The notes under the pieces were generated by a model. The model saw nothing but the letters and a program-made list of their open reading frames with translations. It made no database searches and was not told the DNA's origin. DNA of 64,000 nucleotides from DATAMF01 sp964472565 (lineage in GTDB: Bacteria > Chloroflexota > Anaerolineae > Aggregatilineales > Aggregatilineaceae): contig CAYYNB010000001.1 in the NCBI GenBank assembly GCA_964472565.1, positions 42,583 to 106,582 of the forward strand. Reading direction: 5' to 3'. Below, one piece after another: positions 1 through 8,474 of the stretch. Every line of letters starts with the position of its first letter. The stretch's first letter is position 1. Position numbers and translations under genes: made by a program.

Positions 1-23
1 GTAAGGTGCGGTGCGGCTAGAAC

Positions 24-110
24 CAGGGTAGCACAGATGGGCAGGGAAAAATAGACTTTCGATGGTTAACTTGGATGACTAACTCGGATGGCTAATAATG
101 TGAGGGTTAC
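24..110 (+). repeat. Dispersed intergenic repeat, copy 1 (13-bp period)
   Basis: A block beginning with a GGTAGCACAGATG-like segment, followed about 20 nt later by three tandem 13-bp units of the form GATGGYTAACTYG and ending in GGGTTAC. The same architecture recurs at 38769-38857 on the same strand and at 63922-63998 inverted. It lies just beyond the terminator of the gene at 227-1609 and encodes no credible protein. Confidence 0.7.
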
Positions 111-174
111 AAGCGGGACAATGTCCGCGCCTCTATGAAAAACTCTATCACCCCTCGTTTTCCCCAACCAAGTT

Positions 175-204
175 AAAAGAGGGCACTGAAAAGCGCCCTC
201 TTTT
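175..204 (-). terminator. Intrinsic terminator of the secreted glycosidase-like gene
   Basis: A perfect 10-bp stem (175-184 with 195-204) and 10-nt loop. Read on the minus strand the second arm ends in TTTT. It lies 22 nt past the stop of the minus-strand gene at 227-1609. Confidence 0.8.
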
Positions 205-226
205 GAATTCAAACCGGAGTGACCGC

Positions 227-1609
227 TTACTTCATCACGCCCGCGAGCGTGGTGCAGGCGGGACAAGAGCCGTCAGCGCGGACAATGGCGAATCCAGCCA
301 TCGGGTCGCTGCCGCTGTAGTTGGTGAAGTCCACATTAAAGACAATCATCAAGCGAACTTTGCCGGTATTGGCACCGATCACGGCGGCTTCAGCTAACCA
401 CTGGGCCTGTTCCGCGATGGAGGTGTTGGCGGCCCAGGCAAAACCGCTGGGCAGGGCGCTGTATCCTTCGGGCGACAGGTAGCCGATTTCGGTGAAGCAG
501 GCCTGCTTGTTGCCGAAGGGGCCAATGGCGCGGCTCAACATCGTGCCGAAGTAGTAGGTGGGATAACCACCGCGCGGATCGCCGCTGCTGGCGCTGGGGC
601 TGATGATGCCTTCGTTGTAGTGAACGCCGATGCAGTCGGCATAGTTGCCCGCACCCGCCGAGGCCATCTGCTGGACGTACACATCGTCGTTGCAGCCCTG
701 ATCGGTGCAGCCAGCCGCACCGAAGAAGCCGGTGGGGGCCAGCGCGCCCGTGATCACGAGGGTGTTGGCATTGGCGGCTTTGATGGCGTTGTAGGCTTTG
801 GCGAGCAGCGGGACATAATTCGCGCCGTTCACCTGTCCGGCAGGCCATTCGCGGTCAATGTTCATTTCGTTCCAGATTTCGATGGCATCCGCGCCTGCTG
901 CGGCAAGGCTGCCGACATAGCTGGCGTAGCTATCCTGATAGCTGCCGTTCATGACCTGGCTCTTGTCGCCGACGACGGAGAACAGAATCTTGAAACCGGC
1001 GGCGTGCGCTTCGGAGATGAGACCGGAACCGCTTTGGCCCATCTGAAGCTGCATCTTGACCGACTTCATCTTGGCCGATTCCAGGGCCGTGCGCGTGTTG
1101 GGATACAGACCCGGGACCTGACCGCCCAGTTCAAACGATCCGGTGGACGCTGAGCCAGTCACCGGGGCGGGGAGGTTGGGGTTGGCAGCGGCGGTTGGTG
1201 CAGCGGTCCCCGCTGTGACTTTGTCGCAAATGGAGATGATTTGATAATTGAAGCTGGTGCGCACTTCGTACTGCATATTGCTGAGTGAGGTGATGATGAA
1301 ACGCCACCCGAAGAAAATCTGGCGGGCCTGTTCACCTTCCATTAGCGTGTGGCAGTCGTCAATGCCGCCCGTGAATTCAGCTTCTTCATAGGTCCACGAG
1401 TTAACAAACGCAAAATCGCCGCCGGTTTTCTCTTCGAGCGCGGCGCGGGCGGCAGAAAATGCGAGCCAATATTGATCGGTGGGGGTTCCGGTGGGTTCCT
1501 GGGCAAAGACAGGGGTCTGAGAGTGACCGGAGTCTAAGAGGATAGGCACCAGCGCGACCATCACGGCCAGCATCGCAAGGGCACAGTAGAACAATTTACG
1601 ATTTTTCAC
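227..1609 (-). CDS. Secreted glycoside-hydrolase-like protein (clan A TIM-barrel type)
   Basis: 460 aa starting at a GTG with an AAAGGAA Shine-Dalgarno. Residues 1-37 look like a signal peptide (positive start, long hydrophobic core, ending near VFAQ). Residues 40-150 form a Cys-containing N-terminal region without a family I can name. Residues about 160-460 resemble a clan A glycosidase barrel: EIWNEMN places a probable acid/base at E248, and CFTEIGY a probable nucleophile at E374. The second half resembles the C-terminal domain of the LysM protein at 32118-33839, sharing EIWNE, REW, a TGxLxPTG-type segment and the order of blocks; there the motif is NEP, here NEM. This points to polysaccharide binding or hydrolysis outside the cell, substrate unknown. 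Transcribed alone with its own terminator. Confidence 0.7.
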   Translation of the reverse strand: MKNRKLFYCALAMLAVMVALVPILLDSGHSQTPVFAQEPTGTPTDQYWLAFSAARAALEEKTGGDFAFVNSWTYEEAEFTGGIDDCHTLMEGEQARQIFFGWRFIITSLSNMQYEVRTSFNYQIISICDKVTAGTAAPTAAANPNLPAPVTGSASTGSFELGGQVPGLYPNTRTALESAKMKSVKMQLQMGQSGSGLISEAHAAGFKILFSVVGDKSQVMNGSYQDSYASYVGSLAAAGADAIEIWNEMNIDREWPAGQVNGANYVPLLAKAYNAIKAANANTLVITGALAPTGFFGAAGCTDQGCNDDVYVQQMASAGAGNYADCIGVHYNEGIISPSASSGDPRGGYPTYYFGTMLSRAIGPFGNKQACFTEIGYLSPEGYSALPSGFAWAANTSIAEQAQWLAEAAVIGANTGKVRLMIVFNVDFTNYSGSDPMAGFAIVRADGSCPACTTLAGVMK

Positions 1610-2313
1610 GGTGAAGTTCCTTTCTCACCTCAAGATTATATGGTGGTCATTCCGACCACAAACTTGGCGGAGGGACTATTCTCGGCGGGGAGAATAAACG
1701 AAAAAAAGGAATTTGTCTACTATGATTTGCTGACGCCAGCCTGACAGTACTACTGCACCAAGTCGGAAATGTTTGGTAGGGCCGAGGTTTGCCGCGCCCA
1801 ATATGCGTCATATTGTTGGCGAATTCATTGATTAGATTACAAGCGATTAAACATTCGATGAGGATGAGCGTAAGGGCAGGTTTGCAAACCTGCCCCTACA
1901 AATGCCTACGCATTCGATTCAGCTTGTTCGCTAACAGTATCGTACGCAGAGAAAGGAGGGGCAGGCGCGGCAGGCCGACACCCCTACCAATGGCGGGCAT
2001 TGAGCGCGGAGGCACGTGTCGGTCCGTGTCTCAAAAGATGTGGGTAATGATTAGCTCGATGATCTTAAATCCTTTTAACCGAGGGCTAACCCGTGTTATA
2101 CTTATTAACCCAGGTCCATCCTCGTTTCTGATGATTGTGTACGGCAGCGCTGTGTGGGCAAACGTGGCGCATTCCAACGAATTCGCGTTTTCTACAGGAG
2201 TACAAAGTCGAACTTATCGTTTGTCCCGTCAGGAATGTGGCGGCCTACCGTTTATTGCCTCACCTTGACTTGTAACGATTACAGTCAATTTGAACCACTC
2301 GATTGGAGGCTGT
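1610..2313. other. 704-bp repeat-rich intergenic region
   Basis: No convincing gene: the open frames here lack family features and good start sites. It holds the promoter region of the flanking divergent genes and a long imperfect palindrome at 1775-1988. A GGAGG site just before 2314 serves the first ABC gene. Beyond 1990 I see nothing further that I can name. Confidence 0.6.
1775..1988. repeat. Long imperfect inverted repeat with GGTAGGG/CCCCTACC ends
   Basis: The left part (1775-1883) and the reverse complement of the right part (1886-1988) share blocks in the same order: GGTAGGG end, a TTTGCCGCGCC/CTGCCGCGCC block, TGCGT..ATA.TGTT.GCGAA, a CATTCGATG-like block and GGGCAGGTTT. The centre is a perfect 10-bp inverted repeat, 1874-1883 with 1886-1895. 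It could fold as one cruciform and resembles a small non-autonomous (MITE-like) element. I saw no target-site duplication. Confidence 0.5.
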
Positions 2314-4239
2314 ATGAAAATCTTGCTCCGAATCCTCCGCTATATGCGTCCCTATTGGCGGTTGGCGGTGCTCGTTTACGCCTGCTTGATCGGCGTGACG
2401 TTGTTCACACTGGTGAGTCCCTGGCTGATCGGGCAAGCCATCGATGCTGCTGTGGGCAACGACAATGATTTTCCACTTTATCCCGACTCGTGGTCACGCG
2501 AACAGGTGCTCACTGTGACCTCCATTATTATCGTGGTGTTTGCTGTGCTGCGAACAGTGGTCAATTTCGGCCAGCGCTACGGGACACAGTGGTTGGGGCG
2601 CAAGGTGGCTTACGATTTGCGGATGGACTTTTTTGTCCATTTGCAGCGGCTCCCGTTCGCTTTTTATGACCGGACGCGCGTCGGCCAGTTGATGAGCCGG
2701 GCCATCGGTGATATTGACGAAATTCGCTTTTTTGCGGGCGTGGTGATCGGCGACTTCATCAATCTGATCGTGCTGTTGGTGGGCATTTATGTCATGATGT
2801 TTTCGATCAGTGTGCCGCTGACTCTCATCTTTCTGATCCCGATGCCGGTGTTGTTTGTGGTGGCGTACCTGTTCGGGGTTCGCATCGAGCCGCTGTTCGG
2901 CAAAATCCGCGAGGTGCGCGGGGGGATGTACGCGCGCATTCAGGAGAATCTGTCGCAGATTGTGGTGGTTAAGTCTTTCACGCGCGAAGCGTTTGCCCGC
3001 GAGAAGTTTGAGGACGATAACCAGAAAGTGCTGAACTCGTGGATCAAGCAGGCGAAATTGTTCACGCTGGCAATGCCTACCGTGTGGCTCATTATGGGCA
3101 TTTTGTCATTCCTGCTGATCTATTTCGGCGGCATGCGTGTTCTGAATGACCGGCTGACGCTGGGAACGCTCGTATCGTTCAATTCTTATGTTGCACTGCT
3201 CGGTCTGCCGACGCACCGCCTCGCCTTTATGATCGACATGATTTCGCGGGCCATTGCCAACGGCAAGCGCATCTTCAAGATTATGGACATGACACCGGAG
3301 ATCAAAACACGGATGGGGGCGGTGAATCCGGGTTCGATTGAGGGGCATATCCGGTTTGATGATGTGTCGTCGATGTACGCGGGCGGTGATGACGAGCCGG
3401 AAGTGGAAGTGCTTTACAACGTGGACTTTGAAGCGCGCCCCGGCACGGTTACGGCGGTGGTCGGGACGACGGGCAGCGGCAAAACGACCCTGATCGATCT
3501 GATTCCGCGCTTTTATGACGTGACCAGCGGCAGTATTACGATTGATGATGTTGATGTGCGCGATCTGCCGCTCAAACTGCTGCGTTCACAGGTCGGGTAT
3601 GTGATGCAGAACACCTTTCTGTTCAACGCGACTATTCACGAAAATGTCGCGTTTGGGCGTCCTGATGCCAGCCGGGAAGAAGTTGTTATCGCGGCGAAGG
3701 CGGCCCGCGCCCACGAATTTATCCTCGAATTCCCAGAGGGCTATGATACGCTGGTGGGGGAGCGCGGCGTAACCCTTTCGGGCGGACAGCGTCAACGAAT
3801 TGCGATTGCGCGCGCGCTGCTGGTCAACCCCCGCATTTTGATTCTGGACGACGCCACAGCCAGTGTAGACAGCAAAACTGAGTATGAAATCCGGGCGGCG
3901 CTGAAAAAGCTGATGGAAGGGCGGACAACGCTGATTGTGGCGCAGCGGCTCAGCACGGTGATGCATGCCGACCAGATTCTGATGCTCGAAAAGGGGCGTA
4001 TTGTGGAGCGCGGCACACATGCGGATCTGATGGCGCTCAATGGACGATATGCTCACCTGTGGCGGCTGCAAACGGATACCGAAACGCCGGAGGAAGATAT
4101 TCGCGGGATCGGACTGCGTGATGAGGATGGCATGATGCGCGATGAACCGGTGATCGTGGCGGATCATCGGAAAGATGAAAAACGCCTGCCGGCGGATATC
4201 GCCGCGACGAGCGCCAAGCAGGATTCGAGCGAGGATTAG
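2314..4239 (+). CDS. ABC exporter half-transporter, subunit with degenerate ATPase residues
   Basis: 641 aa; ATG 2314 chosen because GGAGG lies 4 nt upstream, whereas the upstream in-frame TTG has none. The N-terminal ~320 residues are a six-helix type I exporter domain, followed by a nucleotide-binding domain: Walker A G384-T392, signature LSGGQ 488-492, Walker B ending D512. The position after the Walker B Asp, normally catalytic Glu, is Asp (D513), and the H-loop His is Gln (Q544). The signature is canonical. These are the marks of the degenerate half of a heterodimeric exporter. The partner starts 3 nt downstream. It probably exports lipid, drug or peptide; the substrate cannot be read from sequence. 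The C-terminal ~50 residues are charged and extra. Confidence 0.93.
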   Translation: MKILLRILRYMRPYWRLAVLVYACLIGVTLFTLVSPWLIGQAIDAAVGNDNDFPLYPDSWSREQVLTVTSIIIVVFAVLRTVVNFGQRYGTQWLGRKVAYDLRMDFFVHLQRLPFAFYDRTRVGQLMSRAIGDIDEIRFFAGVVIGDFINLIVLLVGIYVMMFSISVPLTLIFLIPMPVLFVVAYLFGVRIEPLFGKIREVRGGMYARIQENLSQIVVVKSFTREAFAREKFEDDNQKVLNSWIKQAKLFTLAMPTVWLIMGILSFLLIYFGGMRVLNDRLTLGTLVSFNSYVALLGLPTHRLAFMIDMISRAIANGKRIFKIMDMTPEIKTRMGAVNPGSIEGHIRFDDVSSMYAGGDDEPEVEVLYNVDFEARPGTVTAVVGTTGSGKTTLIDLIPRFYDVTSGSITIDDVDVRDLPLKLLRSQVGYVMQNTFLFNATIHENVAFGRPDASREEVVIAAKAARAHEFILEFPEGYDTLVGERGVTLSGGQRQRIAIARALLVNPRILILDDATASVDSKTEYEIRAALKKLMEGRTTLIVAQRLSTVMHADQILMLEKGRIVERGTHADLMALNGRYAHLWRLQTDTETPEEDIRGIGLRDEDGMMRDEPVIVADHRKDEKRLPADIAATSAKQDSSED

Positions 4240-4242
4240 ACG

Positions 4243-6126
4243 ATGGGAGACAATGACAATAAACCGAAACTCGAACGCCCGATAACCGAAACGCTGGGCC
4301 GTTTGCTCAGTTTTATTGTGCCGTTTCGCCGCCGCGTGATTGGCGTGCTGCTGCTGATGGCGGTGACGACGGCTACGACCCTGATTTCGCCGTCGCTGGT
4401 CCGGCTGGCGATCAATCAAGGGATGGCGGAGCGAGATAAAAGCGCGCTGCTGATCTACAGTTTGCTCTTTCTGGCGGTGATCACCATTGAAGCGTTCTGT
4501 TTGCGCGTGCAAATGTACAACATGATCTGGATCGGCCAGAACGTGATTATGATCGTACGCCGGAAGCTGTTTTACAAGTACCTGGATTTGAACCTGGCGT
4601 ACTTCGATCATAACCGGGTGGGCGATCTGATGGCGCGCATCACGGAGGACAGCAACTCGCTGCAAAACTTCCTCACCTGGGCCGTGATTAACACGATCTC
4701 CAATTTATTCATCCTGGCCGGGATCATTGTGTTGATGCTGATCTATGACTGGACGCTGGCGCTGCTGACGTTCACCATCCTGCCGCCTATGATCGGCCTC
4801 ACGTGGTGGTGGCGCAAACAATCCGCGAAACGCTACCGGGTGGTGCGTGAGGCGGTGGGGCAGGTGTCCGCCAATTTGCAGGAGAATCTCTCCGGCATGC
4901 GCATCGTGCAGGCGTTCGTGCGCGAGTATTATCAAAAAGCGCGCTTCGGTGATGTGGCGACAACTGAACTCAAGGCGAGTCTGCGGGCGGACTGGTTGGC
5001 TTCGGTTTTTCTGCCCGGTATCGACCTGATCTCGCAGGTGGGGGTAGCGATTGTCATCGGGGTAGGGGGCATCCGGGTATTGAACGGCGATATGAGCGCG
5101 GGAACCCTGGTGGCGTTTTTGCTCTATCTGAATCTGTTCTTCGACCCGATCCGCGATCTGGCGATGCGGCTGGATCAGGTTCAGGAAGCGGCAGCAGCAG
5201 GGGAGCGCATTCTCAATATTCTGGATACTGCGCCGGATATTCTGGATAAGCCCGACGCCGTAGACCTGTTAGCGATCGAGGGAGCGGTGGAATTTCGCAA
5301 GGTGAATTTCCATTACACCAAGCCGATCAAAACATTTTCTGATGCACCCAGGAAAGATGACGATAAAAAAGACGGAAAAAAAGACGCTTCGCGAAATGGG
5401 CATGGGGACGAAACACCACAGGCTGAAACGCTTTCGGACGTGCTGAACGACATTGAACTGGTGGTCAAACCGGGACAGACAGTGGCGCTGGTCGGGCATA
5501 CGGGCGCAGGAAAAAGCACCCTGGTCCGGCTGTTGGGGCGGTTCTACGAGGCGCAGAGCGGACAAATTCTGTTTGATGGGGTGGATATAGCCAGCGTCAC
5601 GATGGAATCGCTGCGCCGCCAGATGGCCTGGGTGCCGCAGGATACCGGGCTGTTTGCAACCACCGTGCGCGAGAATCTGCGCTACGGGCGGCTGGACGCG
5701 ACGGACGATGAGATTATCGCGGCGGCAAAAGAAACGGGCGCACATGAATTTATCAGCGCGATGCCGAAGGGCTATGATACGGACGTGGAAGAAGGCGGAT
5801 CGCGGTTGAGCGTCGGGCAGCGGCAGTTGATCTCGTTCACCCGCGCGCTGATTGCGGATCCGCGCATCATTGTTCTGGACGAAGCGACCAGCGCGGTGGA
5901 TACGATCACCGAATTGCAGATGCAGGCCGCATTAGCCAAGCTGCTTCAGGGGCGTACATCGTTTGTGATCGCGCACCGCCTGAGCACGATCATCCGCGCC
6001 GATCAGGTGATCGTGATGGATCATGGGAGCATTATCGAGCGCGGCACGCACGCTGAACTGCTCGACCAGCAGGGACATTATTATAAGTTGTATACGACGC
6101 AGCTTCAGGGCCAGATCGTCGATTAG
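4243..6126 (+). CDS. ABC exporter half-transporter, catalytically competent partner
   Basis: 627 aa, starting 3 nt after the previous gene, so co-transcribed and probably translationally coupled. Six-helix transporter domain followed by an ATPase domain: Walker A G418-T426 (K424), Walker B with catalytic E547, H-loop H578. Its signature is LSVGQ (522-526) rather than LSGGQ. Together the pair would form one consensus site (Walker A/B here, LSGGQ of the partner) and one degenerate site, as known for TmrAB/BmrCD-type exporters. An unusual highly charged Lys/Asp-rich insert of roughly 35 residues (about 365-400) lies early in the ATPase domain, between the first strands and Walker A. Substrate unknown. 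Confidence 0.93.
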   Translation: MGDNDNKPKLERPITETLGRLLSFIVPFRRRVIGVLLLMAVTTATTLISPSLVRLAINQGMAERDKSALLIYSLLFLAVITIEAFCLRVQMYNMIWIGQNVIMIVRRKLFYKYLDLNLAYFDHNRVGDLMARITEDSNSLQNFLTWAVINTISNLFILAGIIVLMLIYDWTLALLTFTILPPMIGLTWWWRKQSAKRYRVVREAVGQVSANLQENLSGMRIVQAFVREYYQKARFGDVATTELKASLRADWLASVFLPGIDLISQVGVAIVIGVGGIRVLNGDMSAGTLVAFLLYLNLFFDPIRDLAMRLDQVQEAAAAGERILNILDTAPDILDKPDAVDLLAIEGAVEFRKVNFHYTKPIKTFSDAPRKDDDKKDGKKDASRNGHGDETPQAETLSDVLNDIELVVKPGQTVALVGHTGAGKSTLVRLLGRFYEAQSGQILFDGVDIASVTMESLRRQMAWVPQDTGLFATTVRENLRYGRLDATDDEIIAAAKETGAHEFISAMPKGYDTDVEEGGSRLSVGQRQLISFTRALIADPRIIVLDEATSAVDTITELQMQAALAKLLQGRTSFVIAHRLSTIIRADQVIVMDHGSIIERGTHAELLDQQGHYYKLYTTQLQGQIVD

Positions 6127-6133
6127 GTCACAT

Positions 6134-6157
6134 GGGGCAGGTTCGCCAACCTGCCCC
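6134..6157. repeat. Small palindrome, same core as the one at 1874-1895
   Basis: A perfect 10-bp inverted repeat (GGGGCAGGTT / AACCTGCCCC, 4-nt loop) just after the ABC operon. No T-run follows, so it is a weak terminator candidate. The arms match the centre of the palindrome at 1874-1895, suggesting a dispersed REP-like unit. Confidence 0.55.
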
Positions 6158-6288
6158 TGTACCAGCTCAATTCGGCATTGGATTGCAAAGTACCGTTTGG
6201 CAGGGCGGGATATGCCAGAAGGCGGTAGGGTGAACGGGAGCGGATGCATATACTAGATGATAATTTAAGAATATTTGAGAGGTACTTT

Positions 6289-7875
6289 ATGGAAAAATTC
6301 GTTCCACTTGGCAATGAGGCATTGGCCCAGGGCGCGCTTGATGCGGGGATGTCCGGCTGTTATGCCTATCCCGGCACGCCGTCCACCGAAATTATGGAAT
6401 ATGTGCAGCGTGCGCCGGATGCGATCCAGCGCCAGATTCACCGCGAATGGTCATCGAATGAAAAGACCGCCGTCGAAACGGCGCTCGGTATGTCCTACGC
6501 GGGCAAGCGGGCGATTGCCTGTATGAAGCATGTCGGCCTAAACGTCGCGGCGGACCCGTTTATGAATGCGGCGCTGACCGGGGTGCATGGCGGCCTGTTC
6601 ATCGTCTCGGCGGATGATCCCTCGATGCACTCATCACAGAATGAACAGGATTCGCGCTTTTTCGGCAAGTTCGCGCTGATTCCCACTATTGAACCAGCGA
6701 ACCAGCAGGAAGCCTATGATATGGCTTTTTATGCGTTCGAATTGTCCGAAAAATATGCGGTCCCGGTGCTGGTACGGATGACGACCCGGCTTTCGCATTC
6801 GCGCGCCAACGTGACGCGGCGGGATGGGGTAGCCGAAAATCTGCTGAAGCTGCCCGCCGACCTGAAACAGTTTGTGCTGCTGCCCGCGATTGCCCGCCGT
6901 AAGTATGCGGCGCTGCTCGACAAACAGCGCGATTTTGAGGCCGAGTCGGAAAACTCGTTCCTCAATCGATACACGGATGGACCGGATAAAAGCCTGGGCA
7001 TTATCGCGTGCGGGATTGCGTACAACTACCTGATGGAACATTACCCGGACGGGTGCCCGTTCCCGGTGCTCAAAATTGGACAGTACCCGCTGCCGACGCG
7101 TTTGGTGGGGCGGCTGGTGAAGGACTGCGCGGAAATTCTGGTGCTGGAAGAGGGTATGCCGCTGGTGGAAGAGATGCTGCGCGGGTATCCGTTTGATGCC
7201 GGGCAGGTGCATGGGCGGCTGGATGGCTATCTACCGCGCGCCGGGGAATTAAACCCGATTCTGGTGGCGAAGGCGCTGGGGCTGGAGGTGGCGACTTCCA
7301 ATTACACCACGCCCGAAATCGTGGTGGGACGCCCGCCGCAGTTATGCCAGGGGTGCCCGCATGGGGACACGTTTAAGGCGCTGAACGCGGCGATGGAAAG
7401 TTATGGCAAGGGGCGCGTTTTTTCGGATATTGGGTGTTATACCCTGGCTGTGCTGCCGCCGTATGAAGCGCTGAATTCCTGCGTGGATATGGGCGCTTCG
7501 GTGACGATGGCGAAGGGCGCGGCGGATGCCGGACTGGTGCCATCGGTGGCGGTGATTGGTGACTCGACCTTCAGCCATTCCGGGATGACGGGTTTGCTGG
7601 ATGCGGTGAATGAGAATTCGCCGATTACGGTGATCATTTGCGATAACGAAACAACGGGGATGACGGGCGGGCAGATGTCGCCCGCGAACGGACATCTTGA
7701 ACAGATCGCGGTGGGAATGGGCGTTCCGGCGGAGCATGTGCGCGTGATTACGCCGCTGCCGCGCCAGCATGATCAGAATGTGGCAGTGATGCAAGAGGAA
7801 CTGGCCTATGAAGGCGTTTCGGTGATCATCTCGCGGCGCGAATGTATTGAGACGGCCAAGCGCAAACGGAAGTGA
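6289..7875 (+). CDS. iorA: Indolepyruvate:ferredoxin oxidoreductase alpha-like subunit lacking the C-terminal ferredoxin domain
   Basis: 528 aa; ATG 6289 follows GAGAGG at good spacing, while an upstream in-frame ATG at 6244 has no site. The N-terminal ~200 residues are the pyrimidine-binding domain of 2-oxoacid oxidoreductases (YPGTPSTEI). C353 and C356 lie in the family motif PPQLCQGCPHG. The thiamine-diphosphate domain has GDSTF and the downstream DNETTGMTGG. The known reaction is CoA-dependent oxidative decarboxylation of arylpyruvates with ferredoxin as acceptor. Characterised IorA proteins are usually longer (roughly 600+ aa) and end with two 4Fe-4S motifs; this one stops just after SRREC with no CxxCxxC cluster. 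iorB begins 8 nt downstream, so this is a clean end rather than a frameshift remnant. Confidence 0.88.
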   Translation: MEKFVPLGNEALAQGALDAGMSGCYAYPGTPSTEIMEYVQRAPDAIQRQIHREWSSNEKTAVETALGMSYAGKRAIACMKHVGLNVAADPFMNAALTGVHGGLFIVSADDPSMHSSQNEQDSRFFGKFALIPTIEPANQQEAYDMAFYAFELSEKYAVPVLVRMTTRLSHSRANVTRRDGVAENLLKLPADLKQFVLLPAIARRKYAALLDKQRDFEAESENSFLNRYTDGPDKSLGIIACGIAYNYLMEHYPDGCPFPVLKIGQYPLPTRLVGRLVKDCAEILVLEEGMPLVEEMLRGYPFDAGQVHGRLDGYLPRAGELNPILVAKALGLEVATSNYTTPEIVVGRPPQLCQGCPHGDTFKALNAAMESYGKGRVFSDIGCYTLAVLPPYEALNSCVDMGASVTMAKGAADAGLVPSVAVIGDSTFSHSGMTGLLDAVNENSPITVIICDNETTGMTGGQMSPANGHLEQIAVGMGVPAEHVRVITPLPRQHDQNVAVMQEELAYEGVSVIISRRECIETAKRKRK

Positions 7876-7883
7876 GGGGCACG

Positions 7884-8474
7884 ATGAAATATGACATTAT
7901 TCTGGCGGGCGTGGGCGGGCAAGGCGTCTTGAGCATTGCGACGATTCTGGGCGTGGCGGCGGTGGATGCAGGGCTGCATCTCAAGCAGGCGGAAGTCCAC
8001 GGGATGTCGCAGCGCGGCGGGGATGTGCAGAGTCATTTCCGCATTGCGGATCGCCCGATTTTTTCCGATCTGATCCCGATGGGGCAGGCGGATCTGATCC
8101 TGTCGATGGAGCCGATGGAAACGCTGCGCTATGTTTCGTATCTGGCTCCTGCCGGGGTGATTGTGGCGGATCGCACTCCCTTCGTGAATATCCCGAACTA
8201 TCCCCCGCTGGAACGAGTCATCGCGGCGTTGGAGACGTATCCACACATCGCGCTGGTGGACGCGGAAGGGATCGCGAAATCGATTCGGGCGGCGCGTTCG
8301 TCCAATATGGTTCTGCTAGGGGCCGCATCGCATTTTGTGCCGTTGAGCGCCGAAGCGCTCGAAACGGCAATAGGCGATGTCTTCGAGCGCAAAGGGGCCG
8401 AAGTGGTTGCCCAGAATATCGATGCTTTCCGGCAGGGCCGGGCGAGTGTCGAAACTAAGACAACGGCAGGCTAA
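7884..8474 (+). CDS. iorB: Indolepyruvate oxidoreductase subunit beta
   Basis: 196 aa gamma-type domain of 2-oxoacid:acceptor oxidoreductases, the usual IorB partner. It opens with the family motif GVGGQGVLS and contains VHGMSQRGGDVQSH. ATG 7884 is preferred over the GTG at 7872, which overlaps the iorA stop; GAGGGG precedes the ATG. It forms a two-gene operon with iorA. Its last 20 bp overlap the 3' end of the convergent kinase gene, with no terminator between them. Length is normal for the family. Confidence 0.9.
   Translation: MKYDIILAGVGGQGVLSIATILGVAAVDAGLHLKQAEVHGMSQRGGDVQSHFRIADRPIFSDLIPMGQADLILSMEPMETLRYVSYLAPAGVIVADRTPFVNIPNYPPLERVIAALETYPHIALVDAEGIAKSIRAARSSNMVLLGAASHFVPLSAEALETAIGDVFERKGAEVVAQNIDAFRQGRASVETKTTAG

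Noticed and set aside
1789..2268. 159-codon open frame in the 1.6-2.3 kb spacer
   Set aside because: Runs through the inverted repeat, has no ribosome-binding site and no recognisable sequence.
3586..4665. 359-codon open frame on the minus strand across the two ABC genes
   Set aside because: Antisense shadow of well-supported ABC transporter genes; no family features.
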